Shown here: piece by piece, positions 23,322-23,726 of the stretch
How positions within the stretch are numbered: the first letter of the stretch is position 1
Layout: every line of letters begins with the position of its first letter
Assembly: GCA_003451355.1 (NCBI GenBank)
Contig: DMDX01000104.1
Location: 12,169 to 35,894, forward strand
Direction: 5' to 3'
Source of the DNA: Cryomorphaceae bacterium
GTDB lineage: Bacteria; Bacteroidota; Bacteroidia; Flavobacteriales; Schleiferiaceae
DNA length: 23,726 nt
Notes under the pieces: model-generated
Seen by the model: only the letters and a program-made list of their open reading frames with translations
The model's database searches: none
What the model was told of the DNA's origin: nothing
Translations under genes and position numbers: made by a program

Positions 23322-23726
23322 TTAGCTAACGGCCAATGGCTGGGCCTTTGAAATCGTAAACGAAAACGCAGTCCCTACCCCTTGTGTCGAGGTGACTTTG
23401 ACGGCGTGTCCGTGGGCTTCGACGATGTGCTTTACGATGGCAAGGCCAAGGCCGGTCCCGCCGATTTTTTTGGTGCGTGTCCGGCTGCGGTCCCCGCGGT
23501 AAAAGCGTTCGAATACCCGGCCGAGATCTTCTTTAGAGATTCCGAGGCCATTGTCTTCAATGATGACGTTGTAGGTCTTGTCGCCGGAATCTTCGATGGC
23601 GACCCGCACAAATCCACCAGGCTCGTCACGTGAATACTTTATCGCATTCGATATTAAATTCAGAATTACCTGATCCATGCGCTCCGGATCTGCAAAGACA
23701 GCCGAATCCGATTCGGAATCAAAATC
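23322..23726 (-). CDS. Sensor histidine kinase, C-terminal ATPase domain (5' end outside window)
   Basis: The frame is open to the window edge; 134 C-terminal residues are visible. They form a HATPase domain: N box VILNLISNAIKYS, G1 box DNGLGI, F box RVFERFYRGDRSR and G2 box GGTGLGLAIVKHIVEAHG, ending FSFTIS. The sequence before the N box (VFADPERMDQ) matches PhoR/WalK-type kinases. The sensor and dimerisation domains and any response regulator lie outside the window, so the signal is unknown. Confidence 0.92.
   Translation of the reverse strand, partial: DFDSESDSAVFADPERMDQVILNLISNAIKYSRDEPGGFVRVAIEDSGDKTYNVIIEDNGLGISKEDLGRVFERFYRGDRSRTRTKKIGGTGLGLAIVKHIVEAHGHAVKVTSTQGVGTAFSFTISKAQPLAVS

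Overview
The window reads as a compact chromosomal segment of an aerobic Bacteroidota bacterium, probably of the order Flavobacteriales. The support is: (i) Bacteroidota-type genes (DUF3098 between ftsX and uppP; an ActA-like cytochrome of alternative complex III; a Bacteroidota-type tryptophan 2,3-dioxygenase); (ii) the phylum's TAnnTTTG promoter box in front of most first genes, with no clear Shine-Dalgarno sites; (iii) family-typical protein sequences. By eye the base composition is GC-rich for Flavobacteriales (well above 50% in leuS and the kor genes). I see no rRNA, tRNA, CRISPR array, prophage or transposase. There is no gene-free stretch over 300 bases; the longest is the 157-base divergent spacer 618-774.

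Layout. 1-617 (-): N-terminal part of an ActA-like membrane cytochrome c. 775-1173 (+): small SPOR-domain protein. 1140-3191 (-): yebC, a single-domain rhodanese, a fused double rhodanese and a thioredoxin. 3247-7343 (-): a four-gene overlapping set mrp-nfu-korA-korB, which joins iron-sulfur cluster delivery to a 2-oxoacid:ferredoxin oxidoreductase. 7386-10030 (-): a large secreted protein of unknown function followed by rlmN. 10098-10850 (+): a predicted outer-membrane beta-barrel protein transcribed divergently from the secreted protein and ending in a clear bidirectional terminator. 10915-11970 (-): queA, divergent from an unknown two-helix membrane protein (12049-12723, +). 12711-15318 (-): ftsX-DUF3098-uppP-truB, an envelope/division and translation operon. 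15367-18177 (+): leuS. 18184-20415 (-): an M23 peptidase and a polytopic membrane protein of unknown function. 20528-22353 (+): a metallophosphatase and a glycosyltransferase, translationally coupled. 22350-23726 (-): the end of a sensor histidine kinase followed by tryptophan 2,3-dioxygenase.

The most notable signals are not single genes. First, seven genes have a perfect TAnnTTTG box ending only 4-6 bases before the start codon, which places the transcription start at or next to the ATG and implies systematic leaderless mRNAs. Second, a 14-base repeat (AGCAAC[T/G]AGCTGC[G/T]) occurs three times, always overlapping coding sequence: once as an in-frame insertion in leuS and twice in tandem at the junction of the glycosyltransferase and dioxygenase genes, where one CTAG gives both stop codons. 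Third, convergent genes are packed tail to tail, with only one real terminator among five convergent junctions. Other points of interest are the double rhodanese with a hydrophobic segment between its domains, truB without an ATG, and an M23 peptidase with HxC in place of HxH. I did not find a convincing new multi-gene defence or mobile system here.
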